Shown in pieces: positions 56,801 to 64,000 of a stretch of 64,000 bases of DNA; position 1 is the first letter of the stretch, and every line of letters begins with the position of its first letter. The notes under the pieces were generated by a model. The model was not told the DNA's origin. It searched no databases and saw only the letters and a program-made list of their open reading frames with translations. The stretch covers positions 62,001-126,000 of the forward strand of contig JAFGCO010000056.1 in assembly GCA_016932575.1 (NCBI GenBank), given 5' to 3'. The translations under genes were made by a program, and so were the position numbers. The stretch comes from a bacterium. Lineage in GTDB: Bacteria > Zhuqueibacterota > QNDG01 > JAFGCO01.

Positions 56801-57116
56801 TACCTCGCAATTCAAACTCAAGATCAGACGCCCAGACTTCAACCTTGTTTTGGGAATAATCAGCAAACCCGTTTGAATAATCGGTCTCATCATGAATGTA
56901 AACATAAATCCGGCCTACTTCATCAAATGCATTGAATGCTGCTGCCAGAGGCGTATACACTTCTTCGGATACTTCCGCCACACGGCGGGCCGTGTTTTCA
57001 GTGCCCGGACGATAATAAATATGAAAATGATCAGTGACAATGACCTGCTGGGCCTTTAGAGCAGAAACAGCAATAAATACTGCAAGAATCAGGCTCATTA
57101 TTGGATTTTTACTCAT
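53814..57116 (-). CDS. Secreted zinc protease, TolB-like propeller and outer-membrane barrel in one protein
   Basis: 1100 residues. A signal peptide (SLILAVFIAVSALKAQ) leads into a gluzincin-type peptidase domain with HELAH at 116-120 and third ligand Glu near 165 (YAEGIAQFE). A TolB/PD40 propeller follows at about 335-610 (YPVISPDKNQIAYISNEG, DPAVSPDGESIVFVRN, APSWSPDGKHIVFSIF, FRPSISTDGKTIIYSG). Last is a surface-antigen-like beta-barrel of about 450 residues (YLGGFGTLRGYPYF resembles the Omp85 RGY loop), ending in FGFRVGGSY. AAGGA lies six bases before the ATG. The whole looks like an outer-membrane-anchored peptidase; substrate unknown. 69 bases separate it from the B3/B4 gene start region. 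Confidence 0.87.
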   Translation of the reverse strand: MSKNPIMSLILAVFIAVSALKAQQVIVTDHFHIYYRPGTENTARRVAEVSEEVYTPLAAAFNAFDEVGRIYVYIHDETDYSNGFADYSQNKVEVWASDLEFELRGTSNWIKNVMTHELAHIFSLKAAKKKWFTYFQLNFGRYNVNPDYYFSIPFYHLNVPSWYAEGIAQFEAQQNDNESWDTHRDMLLRMAVLENDLLSYDEMGVFTKGGLHSEMIYNQGFALVNYIHQAFGEGKAEALVDHIGVVAFNKAVLKVLGLNEDQLYQQWVASTTTSYQDLAKDRLKQVSAMSSALNEPWPLYHNNPNALSMTDFTNKFVEGQCIIDGGYLDYYPVISPDKNQIAYISNEGYEFALTHLKLYERKSGRVKTLVKRVDSRVAWTPDQKELVYVRSKENFNDLFIYDIEQDRERRISRNLRAKDPAVSPDGESIVFVRNQDGSTNLGLMNIDGTNIRYLTHYNDGTQIYAPSWSPDGKHIVFSIFRKEDRDIAMLPVDIPSYTNKAGAPDSIAVMKPSAIQILVNSIADERDPVWLPDGTGILFASDMDGIYNLYTYDCESRQISRKTSVIGGAFRPSISTDGKTIIYSGYHAANYNIYGISSESFNQEVSWDNVQRDYVQIYTGKALKELYNVGSGGKRLVLYGATPIISFSPNFIGNRFTINTVNLGLQVAVGDLFGRDYFSGLALVGRALKHSDYIDLNYTYSGYYERRLPSLLTQDKTLEPKGYGFYRKRVIHDFDNQSFKYNDTEFSNLQVTYPDGSLDTLYNVRIDFEQEIKGGYKSTYDFTYWGAGLDAPISRRQQAGIQYMRRDYAWVVSEDLILDDRTRFFLQSKELFFEGFPYHEESRRTLFDTKFFKSNELSFYWQYFKIKPTADAIINPRGVRLIYLAYSRLNTTLTDSLITLQATDIATDPPNIPSLRKVPINQLAFNWIELIDLPVRRHTLGLETMGIFLDQRIPTWDELVDIDGYFPLRLYLGGFGTLRGYPYFTRNGSKLISQRLKYTFPIFGNIGKQFMHLYFDRIYGSLFFEAGTVWNDRILDNDILKKKRWLSDVGFELRMSMAHFYRIPATAYFITAWPMSRIPDQKIYRNDARVYFGFRVGGSY

Positions 57117-57355
57117 GGTCAATCCTTATTTGTATATATTGTTTGACAGATGTTAACGAAATGATGGTTCAAAGGTTCCCGGATATTGTCAAAAACAATT
57201 TTATTGATTTTGACTTCTGTGATTTAAGTATATTCCCAGACCCAACGCCAAACCGTTAAGTAAAGCGCTCGCCATATTCTTGATATGCATATCTATGGAA
57301 AATGATTCGTTGGCGATGCCTCCATGATAAAAAATCGAATCGTGAATCCTTAGAT

Positions 57356-59758
57356 TTATTTCCCCAATTCCACCATAACATCCACCTTTTTTTTCGATTC
57401 ATCTGGCAAGGGAACAACATCACCCTCAATAGGCTGTCCATCCACAACGAGGCGGACATCATTGCCCGGACCGGAACGCCTGACAGTAATGTGATAAGAC
57501 ACATTACGGAAAATACGGATTGCTTTGAATCCCTGCCAGTCTTCGGAAATAACCGGTGCAATCTGTAATCCCTGATAGGTTGGCCGAATTCCCAGGATCC
57601 ACTGGGTACCTGCCACATAGGTCCATGACGAGGTCCCGGTGAGCCATGTGTTTCGGCCCATACCTGCATTGGGATGTTCCGGACTGCAGATGTTCTGACA
57701 GTAAACATAGGGTTCTGCCAGGTATACATCGGCGTCTTTTCTGGCCAGTGGAGAAATTTGTGTATAATACTGATACGCCAGATCTCCATCGCCCAATTGG
57801 GCCGCCGCCACAATGGCCCATGTATTGGCATGACAGAATATTCCGCCATTTTCTTTGGCACCGGGCGGAAATGTTGTTGTTCCCTGGATTCTTCGCTGAT
57901 ATTCATCATAAGGGGGACTCATCAATTTCAATCCGTATGGCGTATTTAACATTTTATAGGCACTCTCCATGGCCTGTTTTGCCTGTTTTTGATCACCCAG
58001 TTCCGACATGACCGACCAGGTCTGGGGATTTAAAGAAATCTGGTTATAGATCTCGCTCTTCACTCCCACAGGCTTGCCTTCATCATCATACGCTCTGGCA
58101 TACCATTTACCATCCCAGGCCGTCTGATTAATCACATTTGCCATCTCTGCATGCAATTGTGAAAATCTCTGAGCATCTTCGGTTTTTCCCAGGGCAAGGC
58201 ATAATTCTTTGATTTGAAGCAATGCATAGCAAAATTGCATTCCTGTCCATACGCTTTCGGCTTTACCGCTTCCATGATCAATATTCATGGTATCGTTCCA
58301 GTCTGAAAAGCCGATTCTTGGCAACCCCTGGGGCCCCAGATGGTTCAAGGTAAATTCAACCGCCTGAAGCATATGCTCCCAAACAGTCTCATCATTTCCC
58401 TCCCAGTAAGGAATCCGTTCTCCGAGATAGGCATAGTCCCCTGTTTCTTTCAAATAGCCGCATGTACCGATAATCAGCCAAAGATGATCATCACTGAACC
58501 ATTGAGGCCATTCGGGGATTTCTTCAGCCAGCCCTGCACCTCCCTCACCTGTCAGGGGAAACACCTGATGCCAGGCGTGGCCATCCGGATACTGCAGCTT
58601 CCACAGCATGGTTAATGTTTCTTTGGCATGTTCCGGCAGATTATGAACAGTACCCAGTGTATCCTGTGCTGAATCACGCGTGCCCATACCGCGGCCCAGT
58701 CCCGTATCGTATCCGGATACAAATCGGGACCAGTATAAATTTGCCCGGCACTGCACCGCATTCCAGAAATTCAGCATAATATTCATTTCCGCATCCGGCG
58801 TTTCAACAGTGAATGCTCCGAGGAAGTTATTCCAGTCTTCTTTGAGTGCATCGAATGCCCGCATGATGGCTTCGGATTCCTGATAGCGTTTTACCACGGA
58901 TTTGATCTTCGAGGGTTTTTCGGTGACACCCATGATAAAAACCAGCTCCCGTTCTTCACCCGGTTTTAATTCAATATCATGACACAGTGAACCGATATTA
59001 TTGCCACGGGGCGCCTCGCTGTTTTTTGGATTTCCGGCTTCCACGACCACAGGATTGGAAAGGTCGCGATACCTGCCAATAAATATTTCCCGGTCCGTAT
59101 CAAATCCTGAAGGCATGATATTACATGAAAAGAATGTTGTTGTATCCCGGAATTGCGTTGATGTATAAATAATGCCGTCTCTCATTCTGCTGTGCACAAT
59201 ATGTCCGCCCCAGTCAAGATTGGTCGTATCAATAATGGCGTCATAAAAACTGAATTCAACATAACTGAAACTGCGCAGATTTCGTTTTCGATTACCTTCA
59301 TTTTTCACACGCATCACCCACAATTCACAGGGGCAATCCTCATCATCATGTGTCAGGGGTACAAAATAAAGAATCTCTGCTTTAATTCCCTGATACTGAC
59401 TTCGGATTTTTGTATAAGCCGCGCCATGCCGGCATTCATAACTGTCGAGAGCTTTATCTACAACAGGCTGCCAGGTTGGGCTCCAGAACTCTCCTGTCTC
59501 CTGATCGCGAAGATAAATATAACGTCCCGGTTGATCACCAGGGACAGCATTATAACGATAACGAGTGACCCGTCTGTTTCGAGGATCGCGGTCAAACGAA
59601 AATCCGCCGGCTGTATTGGAAATAATGCCTCCGTAACGGCCTTCTCCCAGATAATTTATCCATGGTGTCGGTGTATCTGGACGTGTAATGACATATTCCC
59701 CGGTCTTTATATCATGATATCCATATGGATTTTCATTTTGATTCGATTTATTTACCAC
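57356..59758 (-). CDS. GH94-family glycoside phosphorylase (cellobiose/cellodextrin phosphorylase type)
   Basis: Cytoplasmic phosphorolysis of a beta-glucoside or related disaccharide to sugar-1-phosphate. 800 residues, the usual size, with the N-terminal beta-sandwich (TPWINYLGEGRYGGIISN, GGFSFDRDP), alpha6 barrel and the catalytic Asp segment GFSDWNDTMN; also MGTRDSAQDTLG, FCHANTW and WLTGTSSWTY. No signal peptide. The start is GTG preceded by AAGGAGG (eight bases), giving MVNKSNQNENPYGYHD; the longer ATG frame adds 52 poor residues that cover the ribosome site. Specificity among cellobiose, cellodextrin, chitobiose or laminaribiose cannot be assigned by eye. Downstream of a GH43 gene on the same strand. 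Confidence 0.9.
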   Translation of the reverse strand: MVNKSNQNENPYGYHDIKTGEYVITRPDTPTPWINYLGEGRYGGIISNTAGGFSFDRDPRNRRVTRYRYNAVPGDQPGRYIYLRDQETGEFWSPTWQPVVDKALDSYECRHGAAYTKIRSQYQGIKAEILYFVPLTHDDEDCPCELWVMRVKNEGNRKRNLRSFSYVEFSFYDAIIDTTNLDWGGHIVHSRMRDGIIYTSTQFRDTTTFFSCNIMPSGFDTDREIFIGRYRDLSNPVVVEAGNPKNSEAPRGNNIGSLCHDIELKPGEERELVFIMGVTEKPSKIKSVVKRYQESEAIMRAFDALKEDWNNFLGAFTVETPDAEMNIMLNFWNAVQCRANLYWSRFVSGYDTGLGRGMGTRDSAQDTLGTVHNLPEHAKETLTMLWKLQYPDGHAWHQVFPLTGEGGAGLAEEIPEWPQWFSDDHLWLIIGTCGYLKETGDYAYLGERIPYWEGNDETVWEHMLQAVEFTLNHLGPQGLPRIGFSDWNDTMNIDHGSGKAESVWTGMQFCYALLQIKELCLALGKTEDAQRFSQLHAEMANVINQTAWDGKWYARAYDDEGKPVGVKSEIYNQISLNPQTWSVMSELGDQKQAKQAMESAYKMLNTPYGLKLMSPPYDEYQRRIQGTTTFPPGAKENGGIFCHANTWAIVAAAQLGDGDLAYQYYTQISPLARKDADVYLAEPYVYCQNICSPEHPNAGMGRNTWLTGTSSWTYVAGTQWILGIRPTYQGLQIAPVISEDWQGFKAIRIFRNVSYHITVRRSGPGNDVRLVVDGQPIEGDVVPLPDESKKKVDVMVELGK

Positions 59759-59850
59759 CTGACGCCTCCTTACTTCCTGAAAATATACAAAATACAAATG
59801 AAATATAGAATAAGATATTCGACTACCAAAGTCAAGCGAAAGTTGAATCT

Positions 59851-60120
59851 CTACATATTTGATCCGATGATATCTATTTGCCGGGATTTCAGAAATTTCT
59901 TTGTTTTGCTGCATACCGGAGCTGTGGTTTTTACAGAAATTTTTGCTTTCGGAATATGCCTGGCAAGCGTGTTCACTTTCTCCATGATTCGATAAGCATC
60001 CGCCATTACAATACGGCTCTTTCGATCAATGAACAGAGCATAATGATTTATACCAAACTGGATGACAACATCCCGTGAACAGAGCCCGACAGATTTCGGA
60101 TCAATGGGTGTGTTCAGCAT
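59851..60120 (-). CDS. Small hypothetical protein between two glycoside-active genes
   Basis: 89 residues, hydrophilic, no signal peptide or membrane helix; the core VVIQFGINHYALFIDRKSRI suggests a small alpha/beta fold and the rest is basic (KAKISVKTT, SKTKKFLKSRQ). AAGGTGA lies a few bases before ATG, supporting translation. Gene order GH43-this-GH94 on one strand. I do not recognise the family. Could be a small regulator or binding protein of the cluster. Confidence 0.55.
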   Translation of the reverse strand: MLNTPIDPKSVGLCSRDVVIQFGINHYALFIDRKSRIVMADAYRIMEKVNTLARHIPKAKISVKTTAPVCSKTKKFLKSRQIDIIGSNM

Positions 60121-60227
60121 TTAATCACCTTAATTATTTGATTGACAGAATCTTATCAGACTTCCGACGATATTCATGTAATTCATTGATAGTAAAATCA
60201 TTAAAATATAATATCAAAAATCCAATA

Positions 60228-61799
60228 TTATTGTATACGAAACCAGTCCACATCCACATATCCCCCGCTATCCCTGATATTCGGATTGATGCAGAACACA
60301 CCCACCTTGGCACCAATCCATCTTCCTTTTTGAGCACGAAAAGGATCCCCGACCGATTGAAAGTGTTTTCCATTTAAACTGTATGAAAATATACATATCG
60401 CCTGTTCATCAACATCCACCTTAAGCTGTATAGTATTTTTATGAATCGGTAGGGACTCTATTAACCGGGTCTGATCATTGCATTGATGAAACGCCCCTTT
60501 GTACATATTAAGGCATATTCCGCTTTCCATATTTTCAAGAGCCGCGAAAGCCCATGAGTCTCCCATGATGACAAGACCGCATTTTTCTCCTGAAAGATCC
60601 GGATAAAATTTTAATTGTGTTTTGGCTTGAAAAACCGGGGATGGGAATTTTTGCATCAGTAAACTGGGAACAAACCACAAATTTCCGTTTTGCGAGACAT
60701 TCTGAACAGCATAGAGACGTAAATATCCGGGATTCTCCGTGACTGAATACCATGTGTCTTGAAAATTTGCATGCCACTGCCATTGCAGTCCCAATAGACT
60801 GGATTCAAATTCATCAGAGGTCTGAGGAATCATCACTGACGCGTTTTGCCGTACATTCGGCTTCTGATAAATCATAACAGGTTCTCCGATACCATCTCCA
60901 TTTTGATCCACACCCATCAACGGCCAGCCGTCTGCCCAGCACACAGGCTGTAAATGAACGACTCTTCCATATGCACCCCGATCTTGAAAATGCACAAACC
61001 ACCATTCCCCGTTTTTCGTATTAACCAATCCCCCCTGATGGGGTCCGTTGATCTCAGTGTCGCCCTGATGCAAAACAATTCGGGTATCATAAGGACCATA
61101 AATACTTTTTGACCGGAGCACTGTTTGCCACCCCATAGGCACACCGCCTGCAGCTGCAAGAATATAATAGCAACCGTCCTTCTTTAAAAATTTCGGCCCT
61201 TCGAGAATGGGCTGAGATTCCTGATCATCAAATACAACGGTACCGTTGTCCAGTAATGTTTTTCCGTCTTTGCTCATACGGTGTATAATCATGGGCTGAC
61301 CGCACAGTTTGCTTCGGATAAGATAGGCACTGCCGTCTTCGTCCCACAATGGACAGGGATCTTCCCACATCTCCACTTCAGCCACGTGATGCAGTTCCCA
61401 TGGTCCGCCGGGATTTTCTGCTTTTGCCATAAACAGCCCCTCATGCGGTGTACAAAAATAAACATAAAAATCATTATCATGATACCGGATAGAAGGAGCC
61501 CAGGAACCCTGACCGTGAACAGGTTTATTATATTTTTCAAAGGGAAGACGGTCATACACGTGTCCGATGAGCTTCCAGTTGACCAAATCTTTTGAGTGCA
61601 GCACAGGAATGCCGGGCATACAATTAAAGCTTGAGGCCACCATGAAATAATCCTCGTCCACACGGATCACATCCGGATCGGAATAATCTGCAAAAATAAT
61701 GGGATTTTGATATGTCCCGTCACCTCGTTCAGGATTCCATTTCTCAGGATAAACAGCAAATGATATGAAAATCAGAATGAATGTCATTGAAAATTTCAT
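60228..61799 (-). CDS. Exported GH43-family glycosidase (beta-xylosidase/arabinofuranosidase type)
   Basis: 523 residues with signal peptide (KFSMTFILIFISFAVYPE). Five-bladed propeller with the GH43 catalytic set: YSDPDVIRVDEDYFMVAS (base Asp), WDEDGSAYLI (pKa-modulating Asp) and ILEGPKFLKK (acid Glu). The C-terminal ~200 residues form the concanavalin-like domain of GH43_C2 type (LGLQWQWHANF, GRWIGAKVGVFC, VDVDWFRI). Likely removes xylose or arabinose from hemicellulose or arabinan fragments. The ATG with GAGG eight bases upstream is preferred over one two codons earlier. Follows the truncated oxidoreductase gene by about 20 bases. Confidence 0.93.
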   Translation of the reverse strand: MKFSMTFILIFISFAVYPEKWNPERGDGTYQNPIIFADYSDPDVIRVDEDYFMVASSFNCMPGIPVLHSKDLVNWKLIGHVYDRLPFEKYNKPVHGQGSWAPSIRYHDNDFYVYFCTPHEGLFMAKAENPGGPWELHHVAEVEMWEDPCPLWDEDGSAYLIRSKLCGQPMIIHRMSKDGKTLLDNGTVVFDDQESQPILEGPKFLKKDGCYYILAAAGGVPMGWQTVLRSKSIYGPYDTRIVLHQGDTEINGPHQGGLVNTKNGEWWFVHFQDRGAYGRVVHLQPVCWADGWPLMGVDQNGDGIGEPVMIYQKPNVRQNASVMIPQTSDEFESSLLGLQWQWHANFQDTWYSVTENPGYLRLYAVQNVSQNGNLWFVPSLLMQKFPSPVFQAKTQLKFYPDLSGEKCGLVIMGDSWAFAALENMESGICLNMYKGAFHQCNDQTRLIESLPIHKNTIQLKVDVDEQAICIFSYSLNGKHFQSVGDPFRAQKGRWIGAKVGVFCINPNIRDSGGYVDVDWFRIQ

Positions 61800-61818
61800 A
61801 GTCAATGCCTCATTATTG

Positions 61819-62448
61819 TTATTCTATTTCTACCGCCGATTGCGTTCTGGCACTCTTCCTGACAGCTTCCAGCACCCGCATATTGCACACAGCATCGGTT
61901 AACGGCGTTGGCACATCGGTACCGTTTAAAATGCATAATGAAAATTGATCTCCCTGAAGTGTATACTGATCGCATATTTCAACAGAAATTTCCTTGATGC
62001 CTGAGTGGGTTTGCAGAAAGATTTTACAAGGTCGGTCATTGGGTGCATTAAAAGGGATTTGAATTTCAATACGCCCCTTTGTTCCGAAAATATGAACACG
62101 CTGATAATTTACAATCTGTGTCGAGCAAGTAAATAGAGAGGTCCCTGTTTCAAATTGCAATAGGACGGAAACCATTCGATCTGTCTGAAATCGCGGATCG
62201 ATGTCGAGCCTGCCAAGCACATGACTGGGTTCTTCTCCAAAGATAAAACGTGACAGAGAGACAGGATAACATCCAATATCCATCAATCCCCCTCCGCCAA
62301 TGTCCGCTTTATTGCGTATATTTTCCGGATCCATATTGAAATAGGAAAAAAAGGATTGAATCGTTCGCAATTCTCCGATTCTTCCTTTCTCTACCCATGA
62401 TTTTGCAGTCAACCACTGGGGATGAAAGCGGTACATAAAAGCTTCCAT
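61819..62448 (-). pseudogene. Gfo/Idh/MocA oxidoreductase lacking its NAD-binding domain
   Basis: The 209 residues match the C-terminal catalytic half of Gfo/Idh/MocA sugar oxidoreductases: MEAFMYRFHPQW, GGGGLMDIGCYPVSLSRFIFG, VHIFGTKGRIEI, and DQFSLCILNG. The family start is a ~120-residue Rossmann domain (GxGxxA, EKP), entirely absent. Upstream in the same frame lie only a few homologous-looking codons (KEEFIK, stop, FPDVKI), then the symporter gene. The Met used as start is an internal conserved residue. Best read as a gene that lost its 5' end by deletion and gained a stop; a domain-only protein is less likely. It was probably part of the sugar cluster. Confidence 0.8.
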
Positions 62449-62503
62449 AATTTTGACGTCTGGAAATTATTTAATAAATTCTTCTTTGCGTTCATGATTC
62501 TCC

Positions 62504-63814
62504 TTATACATCCGAAAACGATTCAATCGAATTATCCAGCCGTCCGATCACGATACCGCCTGACGCATCACCCCAAACATTCACAGCTGTGCGAAACTGA
62601 TCCAGAATCCGGTCAATGGCCAAAATAAGACCGATCCCCTCGAGAGGAAGCCCTGCAGCCGTAAGTACAATACCCATGGTGACCAGACCTGCACCGGGAA
62701 TAGCCGCAGCTCCAATGGCAGCCAAAGTGGCTGTAATAAAAATAATCATCTGAGTGCCCAGTGACAGCGGAAATCCCAATAATTCGGCAATAAAAATAAC
62801 AGCCACGGATTCGTAGAGTGCTGTACCATCCATATTCACTGTGGCACCCAGCGGCAGAACAAAATTTCCGATTTTCCGATGAACTCCGGCTTTTTTTTCA
62901 AGGCAATCCAGAGTAATCGGCAGTGTAGCTATGCTCGACGCCGTAGACCAGGCTGTGAGTATGGCAGGCAGCATGGCCTTAAAGAGCCGATAAGGATTAT
63001 ATCGTCCGATCAGAAACACCAGAAGCGGCAATGTGATGCAGGCATGTATGATAAGACCAATCAAAACAGTCATTGCATACTTTCCCAGCGCAATAATCGC
63101 CTGAAAACCCAAATCAGTCATCAATGTCGCCACAAGAAAAAAAATGCAGTAGGGTGCAATTTTCATAATTAATATTATTGAGCGTGTCATGATCCGGTCC
63201 AGACTCTCTATGACCCTGATGAAAGGTTCTGAGGACTTACCTAACAGTGCGGTGACAACCGCAATGAATATCGTAAAGAAAATGACCTGAAGAATATCTG
63301 CATTGACCATAGCCTTTACAGGATTGGTTGGAATCATATGAACAAACGTTTCAAGAATAATGAGGATTGAGCTGCGCTGCCCTACACCTTCCCTGATCAC
63401 ATGTTCAGGCACTTCCATGGTTTCTTTTAATGCGGATACAGTCGCAGAGTCGAATCCTCTTCCCGGGTGAATCAGATTGACTAAAATAATCCCTACAAGA
63501 ACAGCCAGTGCAGTCGTCGCCAAATAATAAACAACCGTGTTTAGGCCGATTTCTTTAAGCTCACGAATATTGCCCAGATTCACAATAGACATAAAAATCG
63601 ATGCGAATACCAGTGGAATAATCAGCATTTGTAATAATCGGATGAAAATCTCTCCGCCCAGTTGAAAAACAGTTTTTGTCACATCAATCGGTCCTTCTGA
63701 AACACCAGACGCAGCCGTTTGATTTAAAACAATCCCCAATATTAATCCAGCACCGATCCCGATTAAGATCTGCCACTGCAAATCCAGATTTTTCCATGAA
63801 CATAATTTTGCCAA
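62504..63814 (-). CDS. Dicarboxylate/amino acid:cation symporter (DAACS, GltP/GltT-like)
   Basis: 436 residues with eight membrane segments and two re-entrant loops. The serine-rich loop reads AWSTASSIATLPITL; the NMDGTALYE motif in TM7 and the AAAIPGAGLVTMGIVLTAAGLP loop are those of Na+/H+-coupled glutamate, aspartate or dicarboxylate carriers. Near the C-terminus, AIDRILDQFRTAVNVWGDA holds the conserved DxxRT of the substrate site. Possibly shares a transcript with the truncated oxidoreductase and GH43. Its 5' region at the right edge (63815-64000) shows no further gene I can support. Confidence 0.94.
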   Translation of the reverse strand: MAKLCSWKNLDLQWQILIGIGAGLILGIVLNQTAASGVSEGPIDVTKTVFQLGGEIFIRLLQMLIIPLVFASIFMSIVNLGNIRELKEIGLNTVVYYLATTALAVLVGIILVNLIHPGRGFDSATVSALKETMEVPEHVIREGVGQRSSILIILETFVHMIPTNPVKAMVNADILQVIFFTIFIAVVTALLGKSSEPFIRVIESLDRIMTRSIILIMKIAPYCIFFLVATLMTDLGFQAIIALGKYAMTVLIGLIIHACITLPLLVFLIGRYNPYRLFKAMLPAILTAWSTASSIATLPITLDCLEKKAGVHRKIGNFVLPLGATVNMDGTALYESVAVIFIAELLGFPLSLGTQMIIFITATLAAIGAAAIPGAGLVTMGIVLTAAGLPLEGIGLILAIDRILDQFRTAVNVWGDASGGIVIGRLDNSIESFSDV

Positions 63815-64000
63815 CCGAATATTCCTTATAATATTTATTCCATTTCAATGAATATTTTGTAAAAAAAATAACAGGATTCTGTATTTTCGTTTTTTCAAAA
63901 TCTGACTCAGGCCATCGTCAATTAAAATCTTCATAAGGCCTATCAATCTTAATCATCGCAATCGTAACACTCTTCGTCGCTTTTCAAAAAATAATATCAG

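Noticed and set aside
63900-64000. Possible gene ends at the right edge, such as a frame ending KSDEECYDCDD
   Set aside because: The frame is closed by a stop after 15 residues and the alternatives are too short to judge.

Overview
The window reads as chromosome of an anaerobic or facultative Gram-negative bacterium of the Fibrobacteres-Chlorobi-Bacteroidetes (FCB) superphylum, probably one of its less cultivated lineages (KSB1, Calditrichota or Marinimicrobia type) rather than Bacteroidota proper. The evidence is three secreted proteins ending in a type IX-like C-terminal domain with the YPNPFNP signature (460-2298, 31456-36006, 36692-39715), several outer-membrane barrels, an EF-G with the mitochondrial-like IDSGKT P-loop, and an ETF operon ending in an HdrD-like membrane Fe-S protein. 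Assignment to a phylum is inference. No rRNA, tRNA, CRISPR array, transposase or phage gene was found.

Layout. 1-8.7 kb: a left-edge fragment, a secreted propeller-like protein, the etfB-etfA-EMO operon (electron transfer from flavoprotein to menaquinone) and a TPR protein. 8.7-14.2 kb: hisS with a CPBP protease, then divergently a NodU/CmcH carbamoyltransferase with SxtJ, and an outer-membrane protein. 14.4-21.3 kb (all minus strand): queH, thiD, a 56-residue ferredoxin, a PP-loop tRNA-thiolation-like enzyme, a P-loop protein, and mutL-miaA. 21.4-24.3 kb (plus strand): mazG, an ECF sigma factor with a tiny membrane partner, and rarD.

24.5-31.45 kb is a complete tryptophan operon in the order trpL-trpD-trpC-trpF-trpB-trpA-trpE-trpG on the minus strand. 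It has a consensus promoter (TTGACA-17-TATATT), an unannotated 26-codon leader peptide containing three consecutive Trp codons, mutually exclusive hairpins, and two intrinsic terminators in series. This is the best-supported regulatory discovery of the window.

31.4-40.1 kb holds two giant secreted proteins (a triple-module leucine-rich-repeat/Ig protein and an arylsulfotransferase-like protein) embedded in mosaic low-complexity intergenic repeats; a 68-bp inverted repeat (65/68 identical) flanks the arylsulfotransferase gene. 40.1-47.3 kb carries a BamA/TamA-like protein and envelope-glycan genes (GT2, GT-C membrane protein, NAD-dependent epimerase) plus an unknown lipoprotein. 47.5-53 kb has fusA, a RecA-like ATPase and a BlaI/BlaR-type pair with a promoter/operator; its sensor is fused to carboxypeptidase-regulatory and TonB domains. 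53-63.8 kb is a minus-strand set with a B3/B4-domain protein, a protease-propeller-barrel protein and a sugar-use cluster (GH94 phosphorylase, small unknown protein, GH43, a truncated Gfo/Idh/MocA oxidoreductase) and a dicarboxylate/amino-acid symporter at the right edge.

Several genes use non-ATG starts that matter for annotation: etfB, sxtJ, trpC and the GH94 gene (GTG), the ferredoxin (TTG), and miaA, where the only start that keeps the Walker A loop appears to be CTG overlapping the mutL stop codon.
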